This document shows, piece by piece, positions 7,908 through 16,829 of a stretch of 56,368 bases of DNA. The position numbers were made by a program, and so were the translations under genes. Positions within the stretch are counted from its first letter, which is position 1; each line of letters opens with the position of its first letter. This DNA is from Bacteroidota bacterium (GTDB lineage Bacteria; Bacteroidota; Bacteroidia; Bacteroidales; Prolixibacteraceae): NCBI GenBank assembly GCA_029265715.1, contig JAJUGZ010000016.1:1-56368 (forward strand). The letters are read 5' to 3'. Under the pieces are notes generated by a model. The model was not told where the DNA came from and searched no databases. It was given only the letters and a program-made list of their open reading frames with translations.

Positions 7908-9548
7908 CTATTTTTTCGTTCGTTCCAGTTCGCGCAGGTTGTCGAGTTTCTTTTTCTGAAGGAAGCTTTTAATGTCGCCCAGATGCTCTTTGACCTGCTT
8001 GTTCCCAAACTCATACACTTTGTGCACCAGCCCGTCCAGAAAATCGCGGTCGTGCGAAACTAAGATCAATGTTCCGTCAAAATCCTGAAGGGCGCTTTTC
8101 AGGATATCTTTCGTTCGCATGTCTAAGTGATTCGTTGGCTCGTCCAGTATCAACAGGTTCACCGGTTCAAGCAACAACTTAATCATGGCCAGACGGGTTC
8201 GTTCCCCTCCGGAAAGCACTTTTACTTTTTTATTGATGTTGTCGCCACTAAACATGAACGCTCCGAGAATGTCCTTGATTTTTGTCCGGATCTCGCCTTT
8301 GGCCACATCGTCGATGGTCTGGAAAACTGTCAGTTCTTCATCGAGCAGCGAAGCCTGGTTTTGGGCAAAGTAGCCAATCATCACATTGTGCCCGATGGAC
8401 AGACGGCCTTCGTGATCAATTTCTTTCATGATCGCTTTAACCAGTGTCGATTTCCCTTCGCCGTTTTTCCCGACAAACGCAATTTTCTCGCCCCGTTCCA
8501 GTGTCAGCGAAGCGTTTTTGAATACCAGGTGGTCGCCGTAACTTTTCGATACATCTTCCAAGATAACCGGGTAATTCCCGGAGCGCGGCGAAGGCGGGAA
8601 TTTCAGGCGGAGCGCCGAGGTATCTTCCTCGTCCACCTCAACCAGTTCGAGTTTCTCCAGCATTTTCACGCGCGACTGCACCTGGAGTGTTTTCGAGTAA
8701 GTACCCTTGAAACGCTCGATAAACTCGGTCGTTTCCGCGATCATCTTCTGCTGCTCATCGTAAGCTTTTTGCTGCTGTTCGCGGCGTTCCTTCCGGAGTT
8801 CCAGGTATTTGGAGTAGTTTACTTTGTAGTCGTAAATGCGGCCCATGGTCACCTCGACAGTGCGGGTCGTGATGTTGTCGACAAAAGCCCGGTCGTGCGA
8901 AATCACAATCACGGCCTTCGAACTGTTGATCAGGAAATCTTCGAGCCACTGCACCGACTCAATGTCGAGATGGTTGGTCGGCTCGTCAAGCAAAATCAAA
9001 TCAGGCTTCTGCAACAGAATCTTGGCCAATTCGATTCGCATGCGCCACCCGCCGCTAAAATCGCTGGTCGGGCGCGTAAAGTCTTCGCGCGTAAAACCCA
9101 GCCCCAGCAAGATCTTTTCAACTTCGGCTTCGTAGTTGATTTCCTCAATCGAGTAGAACTTTTCGCTCAGGGCCGACACCTGCTCGATCAGGGCATAGTA
9201 GCTTTCCGATTCATAATCGGTACGGACAGCCAGTTGGTTGTTCAGGTCTTCGATCTCGGCCTGCATGGCAAAAATCCGGGCAAAGGCCTGCGAAGCTTCT
9301 TCAAAAACCGAGCGTTGGTTTTCAGTCATCAGGTGCTGCGGCAGGTAGGCAATCACGGCATCTTTGGGGGCCGAGATACGCCCGCGCGTCGGCTGGCGTT
9401 CACCGGCAATAACCTTTAACAGGGTTGATTTTCCGGCGCCGTTTTTCCCCATCAGGGCAATCCGGTCTTTCTCGTTAATTACAAATGAAATATCTGAAAA
9501 GAGGGCCGATCCGCCAAACTCAACTGTAACCCCGTCAACTGAAATCAT
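7908..9548 (-). CDS. ABC-F family ATPase (translation factor type)
   Basis: A 546-residue soluble protein with two ABC ATPase domains and no membrane segments, the ABC-F layout; family members act on the ribosome as translation or antibiotic-protection factors. Domain 1 has Walker A GKNGAGKST, signature FSGGWRMR and Walker B LILLDEPTNHLD. A charged linker rich in Lys/Glu (about residues 245-325, the P-site tRNA interaction motif region) follows. Domain 2 has GKNGEGKST, signature LSGGERTR and LLILDEPTNHLD. The C-terminal tail is short and highly charged. A near-canonical -7 box precedes the gene. Which ABC-F subfamily this is cannot be decided by eye, and resistance function should not be assumed. 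Confidence 0.9.
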   Translation of the reverse strand: MISVDGVTVEFGGSALFSDISFVINEKDRIALMGKNGAGKSTLLKVIAGERQPTRGRISAPKDAVIAYLPQHLMTENQRSVFEEASQAFARIFAMQAEIEDLNNQLAVRTDYESESYYALIEQVSALSEKFYSIEEINYEAEVEKILLGLGFTREDFTRPTSDFSGGWRMRIELAKILLQKPDLILLDEPTNHLDIESVQWLEDFLINSSKAVIVISHDRAFVDNITTRTVEVTMGRIYDYKVNYSKYLELRKERREQQQKAYDEQQKMIAETTEFIERFKGTYSKTLQVQSRVKMLEKLELVEVDEEDTSALRLKFPPSPRSGNYPVILEDVSKSYGDHLVFKNASLTLERGEKIAFVGKNGEGKSTLVKAIMKEIDHEGRLSIGHNVMIGYFAQNQASLLDEELTVFQTIDDVAKGEIRTKIKDILGAFMFSGDNINKKVKVLSGGERTRLAMIKLLLEPVNLLILDEPTNHLDMRTKDILKSALQDFDGTLILVSHDRDFLDGLVHKVYEFGNKQVKEHLGDIKSFLQKKKLDNLRELERTKK

Positions 9549-9570
9549 GCTGTTTTTTTTAATTGAGCCG

Positions 9571-9578
9571 CAAATATA
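9571..9578 (-). promoter_or_regulatory. Candidate -7 promoter box of the ABC-F gene
   Basis: On the minus strand this reads TATATTTG, an exact TAnnTTTG match, 22 bases before the ATG at 9548. No good -33 TTG at the usual 19-21 base spacing was seen. Confidence 0.5.
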
Positions 9579-9687
9579 TCACTTTCCGACAATCTTTTAC
9601 ATCCGGGTCCCACTTCCGGCAAGATTGATAAAAGTTAGATAAAACAGCCAGCAGGATTGACCATTTACCAATTGACATTTAACGATT

Positions 9688-10632
9688 TTACTTGGGCGGG
9701 TACAGGCCAAAGTAGCTCAGTGTGGTTACGCGGTCTTTTTCCAGCTGTTCGCGGAGCGCTTGCAAGGATGTAAATTTCTTTTCGTCACGGATTTTTCCGA
9801 AAAACAAAAGCTCGATCGGCTTTCCGTAGATATTTTCGTTGAAATCGAGAATGTGCACCTCAATACTGCGATGGTCGGCATTGGTATTCACTGTCGGGCG
9901 CGACCCAATGTTCAGCATGCCCTTGTAGGTTTGCCCGTTCACCCTGACCAGGACCGTGTAAACACCATGCCCGGGAATAATTTTATAGGGGTCGGACGAC
10001 TGCACATTGGCCGTTGGGAATTGGATCTGTCGCCCCAGCTTTTGCCCTTCGATCACAGTGCCGTGCAACGTAAACCGGTAGCCCAGGTAGCGGTTGGCTT
10101 TCACGATATTTCCCTCGTCGAGCGCTTTCCTGATTTTAGTCGAACTGACATTGGTTTCGTTGATCAGCAACACGTCTAATTTTTCGATGCTGAACCCGTA
10201 TTCTGCGGCACACTTCTGAAGAAATTCATAGCCCCCTTCACGGTTTTTCCCAAATTTATGATCGTACCCAACAACCAAGTGATGCGTGTGGATCTTATCG
10301 ACCAAGACCTGCTTTACAAAATCGGAATAACTCAATTGCGAAAACTCGCGGGTGAACGGAAATACGATCAAATGATCAATGCCGGCCTGCTCGAACAACG
10401 CAATTTTCTCATCGAGGGTTGTTAACAACCGGATGTTGTTTTCTTCCGGGAACAGCACCATCCGGGGATGCGGGTAAAACGTGAAAATAACCGTTTCTCC
10501 ATCCACCTTGCGGGCAATTTCCTTCAGGCGGGCAATCACTTTTTTATGCCCGCTGTGTACCCCGTCAAATGTCCCGATGGTTACCACCGGGTTTCTGGCT
10601 TCGAGTTGTTCCGGATCGTTGTAAATCTTCAA
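9688..10632 (-). CDS. ribF: Bifunctional riboflavin kinase / FAD synthetase
   Basis: A 314-residue enzyme that phosphorylates riboflavin to FMN and adenylates FMN to FAD. The N-terminal nucleotidyltransferase domain has VTIGTFDGVHSGHKKVI (the GxFDGxHxGH motif), the central GYDHKFGKNREGG and the SSTKIRKAL loop. The C-terminal riboflavin kinase domain contains GRQIQFPTANV (the P-T-A-N motif that binds the flavin and ATP) and the GMLNIGSRPTV strand. Size and domain order are normal. The gene is divergent from the lipoprotein gene at 10799 and downstream of the ABC-F gene on the same strand with a 139-base gap. Confidence 0.95.
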   Translation of the reverse strand: MKIYNDPEQLEARNPVVTIGTFDGVHSGHKKVIARLKEIARKVDGETVIFTFYPHPRMVLFPEENNIRLLTTLDEKIALFEQAGIDHLIVFPFTREFSQLSYSDFVKQVLVDKIHTHHLVVGYDHKFGKNREGGYEFLQKCAAEYGFSIEKLDVLLINETNVSSTKIRKALDEGNIVKANRYLGYRFTLHGTVIEGQKLGRQIQFPTANVQSSDPYKIIPGHGVYTVLVRVNGQTYKGMLNIGSRPTVNTNADHRSIEVHILDFNENIYGKPIELLFFGKIRDEKKFTSLQALREQLEKDRVTTLSYFGLYPPK

Positions 10633-10798
10633 AACCTGATCGTTTTAGAATTTTGCCAAAAATAAGGATTCTGAGTTTTTCTCCGGAATTAAAACCAATA
10701 AATCACAGTCAATGTTCCAAAACTTCAAACTGCCGGGATCTCGTGAAACCGAAATTATTATTTTTACGCCTTATTGATAAAAACAAAAACGAACGGCT

Positions 10799-11944
10799 GT
10801 GAAAAAAATTCTTCTACTGGTTGCTGTCGCTACGATGGTTTTTGCATGCAGCAAAAAAACTGATTATGTCATTGAAGGTAAAATTACCAATGCCGCAGGC
10901 AAATACATTTACCTCGACGAATTGCGGGTTTCCTCATCGCAACCGATTGATTCGGTCAAAATCAGCAAAAAGGGAGAATTTAAATTTACCGGACAAATTG
11001 GTTACCCCAATTTCTTTTTGCTTCGTTTGTCCGAGAAAAATTTCATCACCCTGCTGGTCGATTCGGCCGAGCATGTGCAGGTGTTTGGAGACGCCGCCAA
11101 TTTCTCACGCGACTATGCCGTGATCGGGTCGCCGGGTTCCCAATTGGTTCAGGAACTAAACAAGAAACTGACCACCACCAAGCTAAAGCTCGACTCCATT
11201 CATTCGCTGCAGGTGATTTTCAGAAACCGCCCCAATTTCAACGAAAAAAATGCCGAGTGGGAAACCGAATGCCAGCAAATTATAAAAGAACAGGTTGATT
11301 ATTCGACCAACTTCGTTCAAAAAAACCCATTCTCGATGTCGTCGATTTTGGCGTTGTACCAGAAATTCGACGATGCAAATTATGTTGTTCAGGACCTACA
11401 GTCGTTAAAAGTAGCAGCATCGGCGCTCAATTCGATCTATCCGAAATCAGAGCATGTCAAAGCGCTTTACGCCAACACGGTGCGCCTGATGAGCTCGGAG
11501 AAGAGTATAAAAATGCAGCAGCTCATCCAAAAAGCCGGGGCAAATTCTCCAGACATCAAGCTCCCAGACATGAACGGGACCCAGGTTTCGCTTTCGTCGC
11601 TGCAGGGAAAAGTGGTGTTGCTGCAATTTTGGTCGGCCCGCGACCGCGCTTCCCGGATTATGAACCCGGCACTGGTTGAACTCTACAACAAGTATAAAAA
11701 TCGCGGGTTCGAAATTTACCAGGTTTCCATCGACCAGGAAAAAAACGAATGGGTCAATGCCATTCGCGAAGACGGGCTAAACTGGATCAATGTGGGAGAT
11801 ATGAGAGGCAGCATAGCCGCCGTAAACGCCTACAACATACAAACGCTGCCATTCAATTACCTGCTTGACAAAGAGGGAGTTATTGTGGGCAAGAACCTTA
11901 AAGGCCCTGCGCTCGACAAGGCTGTTGGCAGCATCCTGAAATAA
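10799..11944 (+). CDS. Thioredoxin-fold lipoprotein (DUF4369-like plus TlpA-like) lacking the CxxC motif
   Basis: A 381-residue protein starting at a GTG. The N terminus is a lipoprotein signal ending in the lipobox VFAC (Cys17), so it should be anchored in the periplasm-facing envelope. Residues about 22-115 resemble the DUF4369 beta domain that precedes many Bacteroidota TlpA proteins. The C-terminal half (from about 250) is a thioredoxin fold: SLQGKVVLLQFWSARDRAS, then a cis-Pro loop LPFNYLLDKEG. Where active members have WCxxC, this protein has ARDRAS and no cysteine, so it cannot be a disulfide oxidoreductase. It is upstream of lpxH-like and fabH-like genes on the same strand, with short gaps suggesting co-transcription. 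Function unknown; a binding or chaperone role is possible. Confidence 0.85.
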   Translation: MKKILLLVAVATMVFACSKKTDYVIEGKITNAAGKYIYLDELRVSSSQPIDSVKISKKGEFKFTGQIGYPNFFLLRLSEKNFITLLVDSAEHVQVFGDAANFSRDYAVIGSPGSQLVQELNKKLTTTKLKLDSIHSLQVIFRNRPNFNEKNAEWETECQQIIKEQVDYSTNFVQKNPFSMSSILALYQKFDDANYVVQDLQSLKVAASALNSIYPKSEHVKALYANTVRLMSSEKSIKMQQLIQKAGANSPDIKLPDMNGTQVSLSSLQGKVVLLQFWSARDRASRIMNPALVELYNKYKNRGFEIYQVSIDQEKNEWVNAIREDGLNWINVGDMRGSIAAVNAYNIQTLPFNYLLDKEGVIVGKNLKGPALDKAVGSILK

Positions 11945-11979
11945 CGATTGTATATTTTGTCGCCTGAAAAATCAATCTT

Positions 11980-12750
11980 TTGGCAAACATCCGCAATAAA
12001 ATATATTTCGTTTCCGATATCCACCTCGGGGCGCCGGCCCTTTCGAACAACCGGGAACGCGAAAAGGCTTTTGTGCAATGGCTCGACCTGATCCGGAACG
12101 ACGCAGCCAAACTGTTCCTAATGGGCGACATCTTCGACTTCTGGTTCGAATACAGCAAAGTTGTTCCGCGCGGTTTTACCCGCACGTTGGGGAAACTGGC
12201 CGAAATGGCCGACTCCGGAATTGAAATCCACTTTTTCACCGGCAACCACGACGTCTGGGTCTTCGATTATCTTCCGCAGGAAATCGGGCTGACTTTACAC
12301 CGCGATGTTTTCCGCACAGAACTTTTCGGGAAAAAATTCTTTTTGGCCCACGGCGACGGGCTCGACCCCGACGACAAAGGCTATCTGCTCCTGAAAAAAA
12401 TATTCACATGCAAACCTCTGCAATGGTTGTTTGCCCGGCTGCACCCCAATTTTGCCTTATGGGTCGGCACAAACTGGTCGAAACACAGCCGGATTTCGAA
12501 AGGAATTGAAGGCGCCGCATTTAAAGGCGAAAACAAAGAAGGAATCTATATATTTGCAAAGTCGATCGCAGAGAAAGAAGACATCGCCTATTTCGTATTT
12601 GGGCATCGTCACCTTCTCCTGAATAAACCGATCGGAGAAAAGTCGAATTTCATCATCCTGGGAGACTGGATTAACTTTTTCTCGTATGGCGTTTTCGACG
12701 GCAACAAATTTGAACTGAAACAATATAATTACCAAGGCCCGCGCGGCTAA
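11980..12750 (+). CDS. lpxH: UDP-2,3-diacylglucosamine diphosphatase-like phosphoesterase
   Basis: A 256-residue calcineurin-like metallophosphoesterase. All metal-binding motifs are present in order: SDIHLG near the N terminus, GDIFDFWFEY, GNHD, the HGDGLDPDDKGY segment and the C-terminal GHRH. The IFDFWFEY and HGDG context fits LpxH/LpxH2, which cleaves UDP-2,3-diacylglucosamine to lipid X in lipid A synthesis at the membrane surface. The frame opens at a TTG (11980) with no good ATG before the conserved SDIHLG, so TTG is taken as start. Only 14 bases separate it from the next gene. Bacteroidota carry several paralogues of this fold, so the substrate is likely but not certain. Confidence 0.8.
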   Translation: MANIRNKIYFVSDIHLGAPALSNNREREKAFVQWLDLIRNDAAKLFLMGDIFDFWFEYSKVVPRGFTRTLGKLAEMADSGIEIHFFTGNHDVWVFDYLPQEIGLTLHRDVFRTELFGKKFFLAHGDGLDPDDKGYLLLKKIFTCKPLQWLFARLHPNFALWVGTNWSKHSRISKGIEGAAFKGENKEGIYIFAKSIAEKEDIAYFVFGHRHLLLNKPIGEKSNFIILGDWINFFSYGVFDGNKFELKQYNYQGPRG

Positions 12751-12764
12751 CGAACACATAGGTT

Positions 12765-13847
12765 ATGACAAAACAGGTTTATACCCGGATTATTGGGACC
12801 GGAAGTTACATTCCGACTGAAATCATACACAACGATCATTTCCTGAATTATACGTTTTTCGATACGGCAACTAAAAAGCCGTTTGAAAAAAATAACGAAG
12901 AAATTATCCAGAAATTCCAGGAAATAACCAACATAGGCGAACGGCGCTGGGCCAGCAACGAGGTGGTCACTTCCGACATGGCTGCCTTTGCCATAAAAGA
13001 TGCCTGCGAATCGTCAGGAGTTGACCCCGAAACACTTGAATTTATTATTGTTGGGCACAACTTCGGCGATACCGCTCCCGGATCGACCCGGGTTGACACA
13101 CTGCCCGGCTTAGCCAACCGCGTGAAAGCCAAGTTGCACATTAAAAACCCGTATTGCATAGCACACGATGTAATTTCCGGATGCCCCGGATGGACCCAGG
13201 GCATGATCATCGCCGATGCTTACATCAAAAGCCGGATGTTCAAACGCGGGGTGGTTGTTGGCGCCGATATCCTGTCGCGCGTTTCCGATCCGCACGATCG
13301 CGACTCGATGATCTACGCCGACGGTGCTGCGGCTACGCTCGTTGAAGCTGTCGAAAGCGACCAGCCAACCGGCATCCTGAGCCACTCAAGCCGGTCCGAC
13401 GGCGGGGCAACAACCGGCTACCTGGCGTTTGGCCCGTCATTCAACGAAGAAGCCGACCAGAACGACCTGTACATCAAAATGGCCGGGCACAAAGTATATG
13501 TTTATGCCTTATCGCATGTGCCGGCTCTGGTAAAAGACAGTATTGAAAAAGCCGGGCTTCAGTTGAAGGACATCAAAAAAGTGCTGATCCATCAGGCCAA
13601 CGAAAAAATGGACGAAGCCATCCTGAAAGGTGTGTTCAAACTGTATGGCGAAACCGAAATTCCGGAGGGAATCATGCCTATGAGTATCCGCTTTCTGGGC
13701 AACTCGTCAACCGCCACTGTCCCTACCCTGCTCGATCTGGTGATGAAAGGCAAAATGGACGGACAGGAAATCAACCCCGGCGACTGCATCATTCTCTGCT
13801 CGGTTGGCGCCGGCATGAACATAAACTCGATTGTGTATAAAGTATAA
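12765..13847 (+). CDS. 3-oxoacyl-ACP synthase III family protein (FabH-like)
   Basis: A 360-residue thiolase-fold condensing enzyme. The catalytic triad of the FabH family is visible: Cys in SGCPGWTQG, His in LIHQANEKM and Asn in LGNSSTATVP. The glycine-rich C-terminal strand is CSVGAGMNIN. Members condense an acyl-CoA starter with malonyl-ACP. The protein is 30-40 residues longer than typical FabH and carries an insertion near residues 30-50 (around FFDTATKKPFEKNNEE), so it may be a specialised starter-unit synthase rather than the essential FabH. It follows the LpxH-like gene by 14 bases and ends in a strong terminator, closing a likely three-gene envelope-lipid transcript. Confidence 0.82.
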   Translation: MTKQVYTRIIGTGSYIPTEIIHNDHFLNYTFFDTATKKPFEKNNEEIIQKFQEITNIGERRWASNEVVTSDMAAFAIKDACESSGVDPETLEFIIVGHNFGDTAPGSTRVDTLPGLANRVKAKLHIKNPYCIAHDVISGCPGWTQGMIIADAYIKSRMFKRGVVVGADILSRVSDPHDRDSMIYADGAAATLVEAVESDQPTGILSHSSRSDGGATTGYLAFGPSFNEEADQNDLYIKMAGHKVYVYALSHVPALVKDSIEKAGLQLKDIKKVLIHQANEKMDEAILKGVFKLYGETEIPEGIMPMSIRFLGNSSTATVPTLLDLVMKGKMDGQEINPGDCIILCSVGAGMNINSIVYKV

Positions 13848-13870
13848 TTGATAAATCAGGCTGAAGAGAA

Positions 13871-13900
13871 GGCGCACCGGCTTTCCGGCTGCGCCTTTTT
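13871..13900 (+). terminator. Rho-independent terminator after the FabH-like gene
   Basis: GGCGCA (13871-13876) pairs with TGCGCC (13890-13895), extended by CCGG/CCGG inside with one bulged C, and followed by a T run. It lies 23 bases after the stop codon. Confidence 0.9.
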
Positions 13901-14269
13901 ATTTTTATAATTTAGACAGGCTCTAAATTACCCCCCATAAAAATTATCAAAGCATAACCCGAAGTTCAATAAAGCATGATTATATTTGCCTCCACCTTTA
14001 CATGATGTTTGCCTTTTCGTGCAAAAAGGCGCACGTTTCTGTGTGCCAGTTTATAAACAGGGTGGAATTGGGGGAGTGTTTGCAAAAAGTGCAACCATAA
14101 GGGTGGTTGTGTATTATGACAAGCGAAGATTGCCGAATGGTTTTCTTCGCCGGGGCAAATTTTGAAAAAGAAAAAAAACGCCAGGAGATTTTTATTGGGA
14201 AAAATACAGAAGGGAAAAAACCCGGCCCTTATAAAAGAAACCGGGTTTATAACAATCATTTGTATAACC
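13901..14269. other. Gene-poor interval upstream of the lipoprotein gene
   Basis: No convincing coding sequence is present; the one open minus-strand frame here has a low-complexity run of Phe/Lys codons and no family resemblance. An 8-bp hairpin, AAACCCGG (14218-14225) with CCGGGTTT (14241-14248), has a 15-base loop and no long T run. The region is A/T-rich and probably holds the promoter of the gene at 14315. Confidence 0.4.
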
Positions 14270-14297
14270 GGTGAGGTTAGCTCCAACTAACCTCACC
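14270..14297 (+). promoter_or_regulatory. Strong 11-bp stem-loop in the 5' leader of the gene at 14315
   Basis: GGTGAGGTTAG (14270-14280) is perfectly complementary to CTAACCTCACC (14287-14297) with a 6-base loop. It ends 17 bases before the ATG and has no T run, so it is more likely an RNA structure controlling translation or stability, or a protein-binding palindrome, than a terminator. Confidence 0.5.
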
Positions 14298-14314
14298 ACA
14301 AACAGTTCAAAAGT

Positions 14315-15247
14315 ATGAAAAAATTTATGCTTATGGCAGGAATTGCTATGGTTTTAACAGTATTTAATGCTTGTCAGAAAGACGAGTCTGGATTGGAAAC
14401 TCAAGATTCACTTGACCCTAAACTGGCCGCAATCCATTTTTCGGTTGAGGACAATCATTTGGTGTTTGAAACAGAAGCCGAATATCAAAAAGTACTCGAT
14501 TATCTGGCGCAGGACGGGATTTCTTTTTCTGATTTTGAAAAACAAACAGGGTTCAAATCACTTTGGGGCAAATACGAAGAGAATTTTGCCCTTTGTCCGG
14601 TTGACGATAAAATATTCGCAAGTGTTTTAAACCCGGATTTTGAAATCGTTGTCGGGAATCATCTGTTCAAAATTGATCCTGCCAATAAAGTTGTTGACTC
14701 ATATTCTGTGAAAACTGGATTCTGTGGGAACAAAAACGCGACCTTAACCGAGAGCGAACATCAACAATTTTCCTTTGATGACAATGTTTTTGCAATATTA
14801 GACGGCGAACCACAACTAAAAAGTACAGCGGGCTATTGCGGACAAGAAGAACAGGCTTTCAGCTTCCCAAGCTCGATTGCTGCGAAATGCGATTACAATA
14901 AGTATGGAATATACAATACGCTGGTTGCCAAAATATTTTCAGAAGACAATCGCCAAGTTTTTCTATTTAGACAAGAAACTGTCGACACACCTCTTGACCA
15001 AACACCAACTGATGTTCCCAAAGATGGTCATCCCATAACATCACGCTGTTTCTTTAAAAGAGATTATTACCAAAACAATATTGTTTACGACCGTTCAGCT
15101 AATAACCCGACGGAATTAGAAGTAAGACCTTACATAAATACCCGAAGATTAGTCGGGTTCCGGTTAAATGTTATTTTTTATTGGCAATTCTTCAGTAATT
15201 CTACCATTAATTCTGCAAGAATAATGATTGAGTGCCACCAATACTAA
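14315..15247 (+). CDS. Hypothetical lipoprotein
   Basis: A 310-residue protein of unknown function. The N terminus is a lipoprotein signal peptide ending in lipobox VFNAC (Cys20), followed by the acidic QKDESG stretch often seen before surface-exposed lipoproteins in Bacteroidota. The body begins with AIHFSVEDNHLVFETEAEY and a helix-like EYQKVLDYLAQDGISFSDFEKQ segment, a pattern reminiscent of small Bacteroidota lipoproteins that start with a FxSxEEY-like helix. Five further cysteines may form disulfides. Codon use is A/T-richer than in neighbouring housekeeping genes, compatible with an accessory or recently acquired gene. A stem-loop precedes the start. No homologous family recognised with confidence. 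Confidence 0.75.
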   Translation: MKKFMLMAGIAMVLTVFNACQKDESGLETQDSLDPKLAAIHFSVEDNHLVFETEAEYQKVLDYLAQDGISFSDFEKQTGFKSLWGKYEENFALCPVDDKIFASVLNPDFEIVVGNHLFKIDPANKVVDSYSVKTGFCGNKNATLTESEHQQFSFDDNVFAILDGEPQLKSTAGYCGQEEQAFSFPSSIAAKCDYNKYGIYNTLVAKIFSEDNRQVFLFRQETVDTPLDQTPTDVPKDGHPITSRCFFKRDYYQNNIVYDRSANNPTELEVRPYINTRRLVGFRLNVIFYWQFFSNSTINSARIMIECHQY

Positions 15248-15324
15248 AAACGTTATAACCCGATACCGTCCTTTAAATCAATCAAGGCCGGTATAATATT
15301 TTATCAATTCTAAATTCACTAACT

Positions 15325-15840
15325 ATGCTTAAACACTTTTATTACGGACTCTTTGTTTTCTTTTTAAGTATCACCGCTTTTTCGCAAACCACACCACATA
15401 CGCAATTTATTCTGGAAGGCGGCGCGCAATATTTTCATAACTGGTGCCTTTCCAGAGCTTATCCCGAAGTCGGCCTTGAATTCAAAGTATCGAAATTATC
15501 GGCCTTCGAAACCCAGTTGACTTACCAAAAGTTGCCCAAATCATACGGCCCCTACCGTACTCTTCGCTGGTCAACAGGTTACAAGCTAAACCTCATACCT
15601 ATCATCACGAATAACGAGAAAATCTGTTCAAGGCTGGGGTTCTACGCCAGTCCCCGCTATGTTTTAAGTATGTCGTATCAGAAAACATTCAAAGATCCAT
15701 ATTTCATGCATGATCTGACTTTTGCCCCTGGCATCGATTATTATTTTAATGAACATTGGGGTATCAATGCCGAACGGAGCTTCTGGGTAACTTCCTCCGC
15801 AAGGCCCCTATGGGCTTTCCGACTAAAATACAGGCTATAA
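15325..15840 (+). CDS. Predicted outer-membrane beta-barrel protein, unknown function
   Basis: A 171-residue exported protein. The first 20 residues are a signal peptide (hydrophobic FVFFLSITAF, then SQTT). The mature part alternates polar and aromatic residues in short strands (for example TQFILEGGAQYF, FEVKVSK-type segments and LWAFRLKYRL at the end) and finishes with an aromatic/basic strand, typical of small porin-like barrels. It follows the unknown lipoprotein by 77 bases on the same strand. No specific family was recognised. Confidence 0.7.
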   Translation: MLKHFYYGLFVFFLSITAFSQTTPHTQFILEGGAQYFHNWCLSRAYPEVGLEFKVSKLSAFETQLTYQKLPKSYGPYRTLRWSTGYKLNLIPIITNNEKICSRLGFYASPRYVLSMSYQKTFKDPYFMHDLTFAPGIDYYFNEHWGINAERSFWVTSSARPLWAFRLKYRL

Positions 15841-15948
15841 CGTGGATTCGGTCTGATAAATAGGTAATTGATTATTTAATGGTTCTTCTGAATATTCCTG
15901 CTCTGAAGCAAACAAAATATAGTATTCGACCTTTTTTCAAACTTCTTT

Positions 15949-16818
15949 ATGCGCCAACTTTATATTCTATTCTTGCTTGTCCTTCCTGTTTCCTGCATCC
16001 GGGAAGTTGAAATGGATACCGACCAAATCCCGAAACAGTTGGTCGTAAATTGCTTTTTCACCGAAGGGCAGGCTTTCATGGTCGATGTAAGCCGGCTGGC
16101 GGCCTACCCCGACACCACCGATCGCGCCCAGACTAATGTCACGGTAAAAATCTTCGCCGATGGCAATTTGCTCGGACAACTGCCCCACACGGGGAACGGG
16201 CTATACTCGAATAAAAACATCGTGCCGCAACGGGGAAAGGCATATTCCGTCGAGGTTTCGGTTCCGGGCTACCCTACGGCAACGGCAACCGACTCGCTCC
16301 CGGCCAAAGTCCCGATCAGGGGTATCGAACTCCGGAGAAATGCAGGCGTCTATGACGACGGCCTGACGTATGACGAAATTGCCGTAGCTTTTAAAGACAC
16401 CATTGGCGCCAATTATTATGGATTGATGAATTATGATTATGGCACTTATTCGCAAAAATGGTGGCCATCTCATATGTTTTCTTCCGACCCGGCCATTGTT
16501 GCCGAAGGGATAAGTTTAAGCGACTATCCGGAGTTCCTGATATTCAACGATGAAATATTTACCGGACAGGAATACAAACTGCGTTTTAATGTTGGCGATT
16601 GCTGCGACTACGACTATATCAACTCAATAATTTACCTCGAAACATACACTTATTCAGGATACCATTACAAAAAAAGATTATTAAAACATAAACCTTATAC
16701 GTACCAGGACCCTTTTGAACCCTACGAACCGGTACCGCTGTACACCAACATACAAAACGGCCTGGGCATTTTTGCCGGGTACATGAGAAGTTCACGAAAA
16801 GTAGTCACCGAAAATTAA
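15949..16818 (+). CDS. DUF4249-family lipoprotein, partner of the downstream TonB receptor
   Basis: A 289-residue lipoprotein with signal and lipobox LPVSC (Cys16). The sequence after it (EVEMDTDQIPKQLVVNCFFTE) and the beta-rich body with GNGLYSNKNIVPQRGKAYSVEV match the DUF4249 family, which in Bacteroidota is almost always encoded directly next to a TonB-dependent receptor and is thought to sit at the cell surface. The stop is only 11 bases before the receptor start, so the two are co-transcribed and very likely form one uptake complex. Ligand unknown. Confidence 0.82.
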   Translation: MRQLYILFLLVLPVSCIREVEMDTDQIPKQLVVNCFFTEGQAFMVDVSRLAAYPDTTDRAQTNVTVKIFADGNLLGQLPHTGNGLYSNKNIVPQRGKAYSVEVSVPGYPTATATDSLPAKVPIRGIELRRNAGVYDDGLTYDEIAVAFKDTIGANYYGLMNYDYGTYSQKWWPSHMFSSDPAIVAEGISLSDYPEFLIFNDEIFTGQEYKLRFNVGDCCDYDYINSIIYLETYTYSGYHYKKRLLKHKPYTYQDPFEPYEPVPLYTNIQNGLGIFAGYMRSSRKVVTEN

Positions 16819-16829
16819 ACCTCCAGTCC

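Noticed and set aside
8127-9419. Long plus-strand frame opposite the ABC-F gene
   Set aside because: Shadow of the highly conserved ABC-F coding sequence; no recognisable motifs.
13966-14286. 106-codon minus-strand frame in the gap before the lipoprotein gene
   Set aside because: Contains a poly-Phe run from an A-rich stretch, overlaps two hairpins and shows no protein-like pattern.
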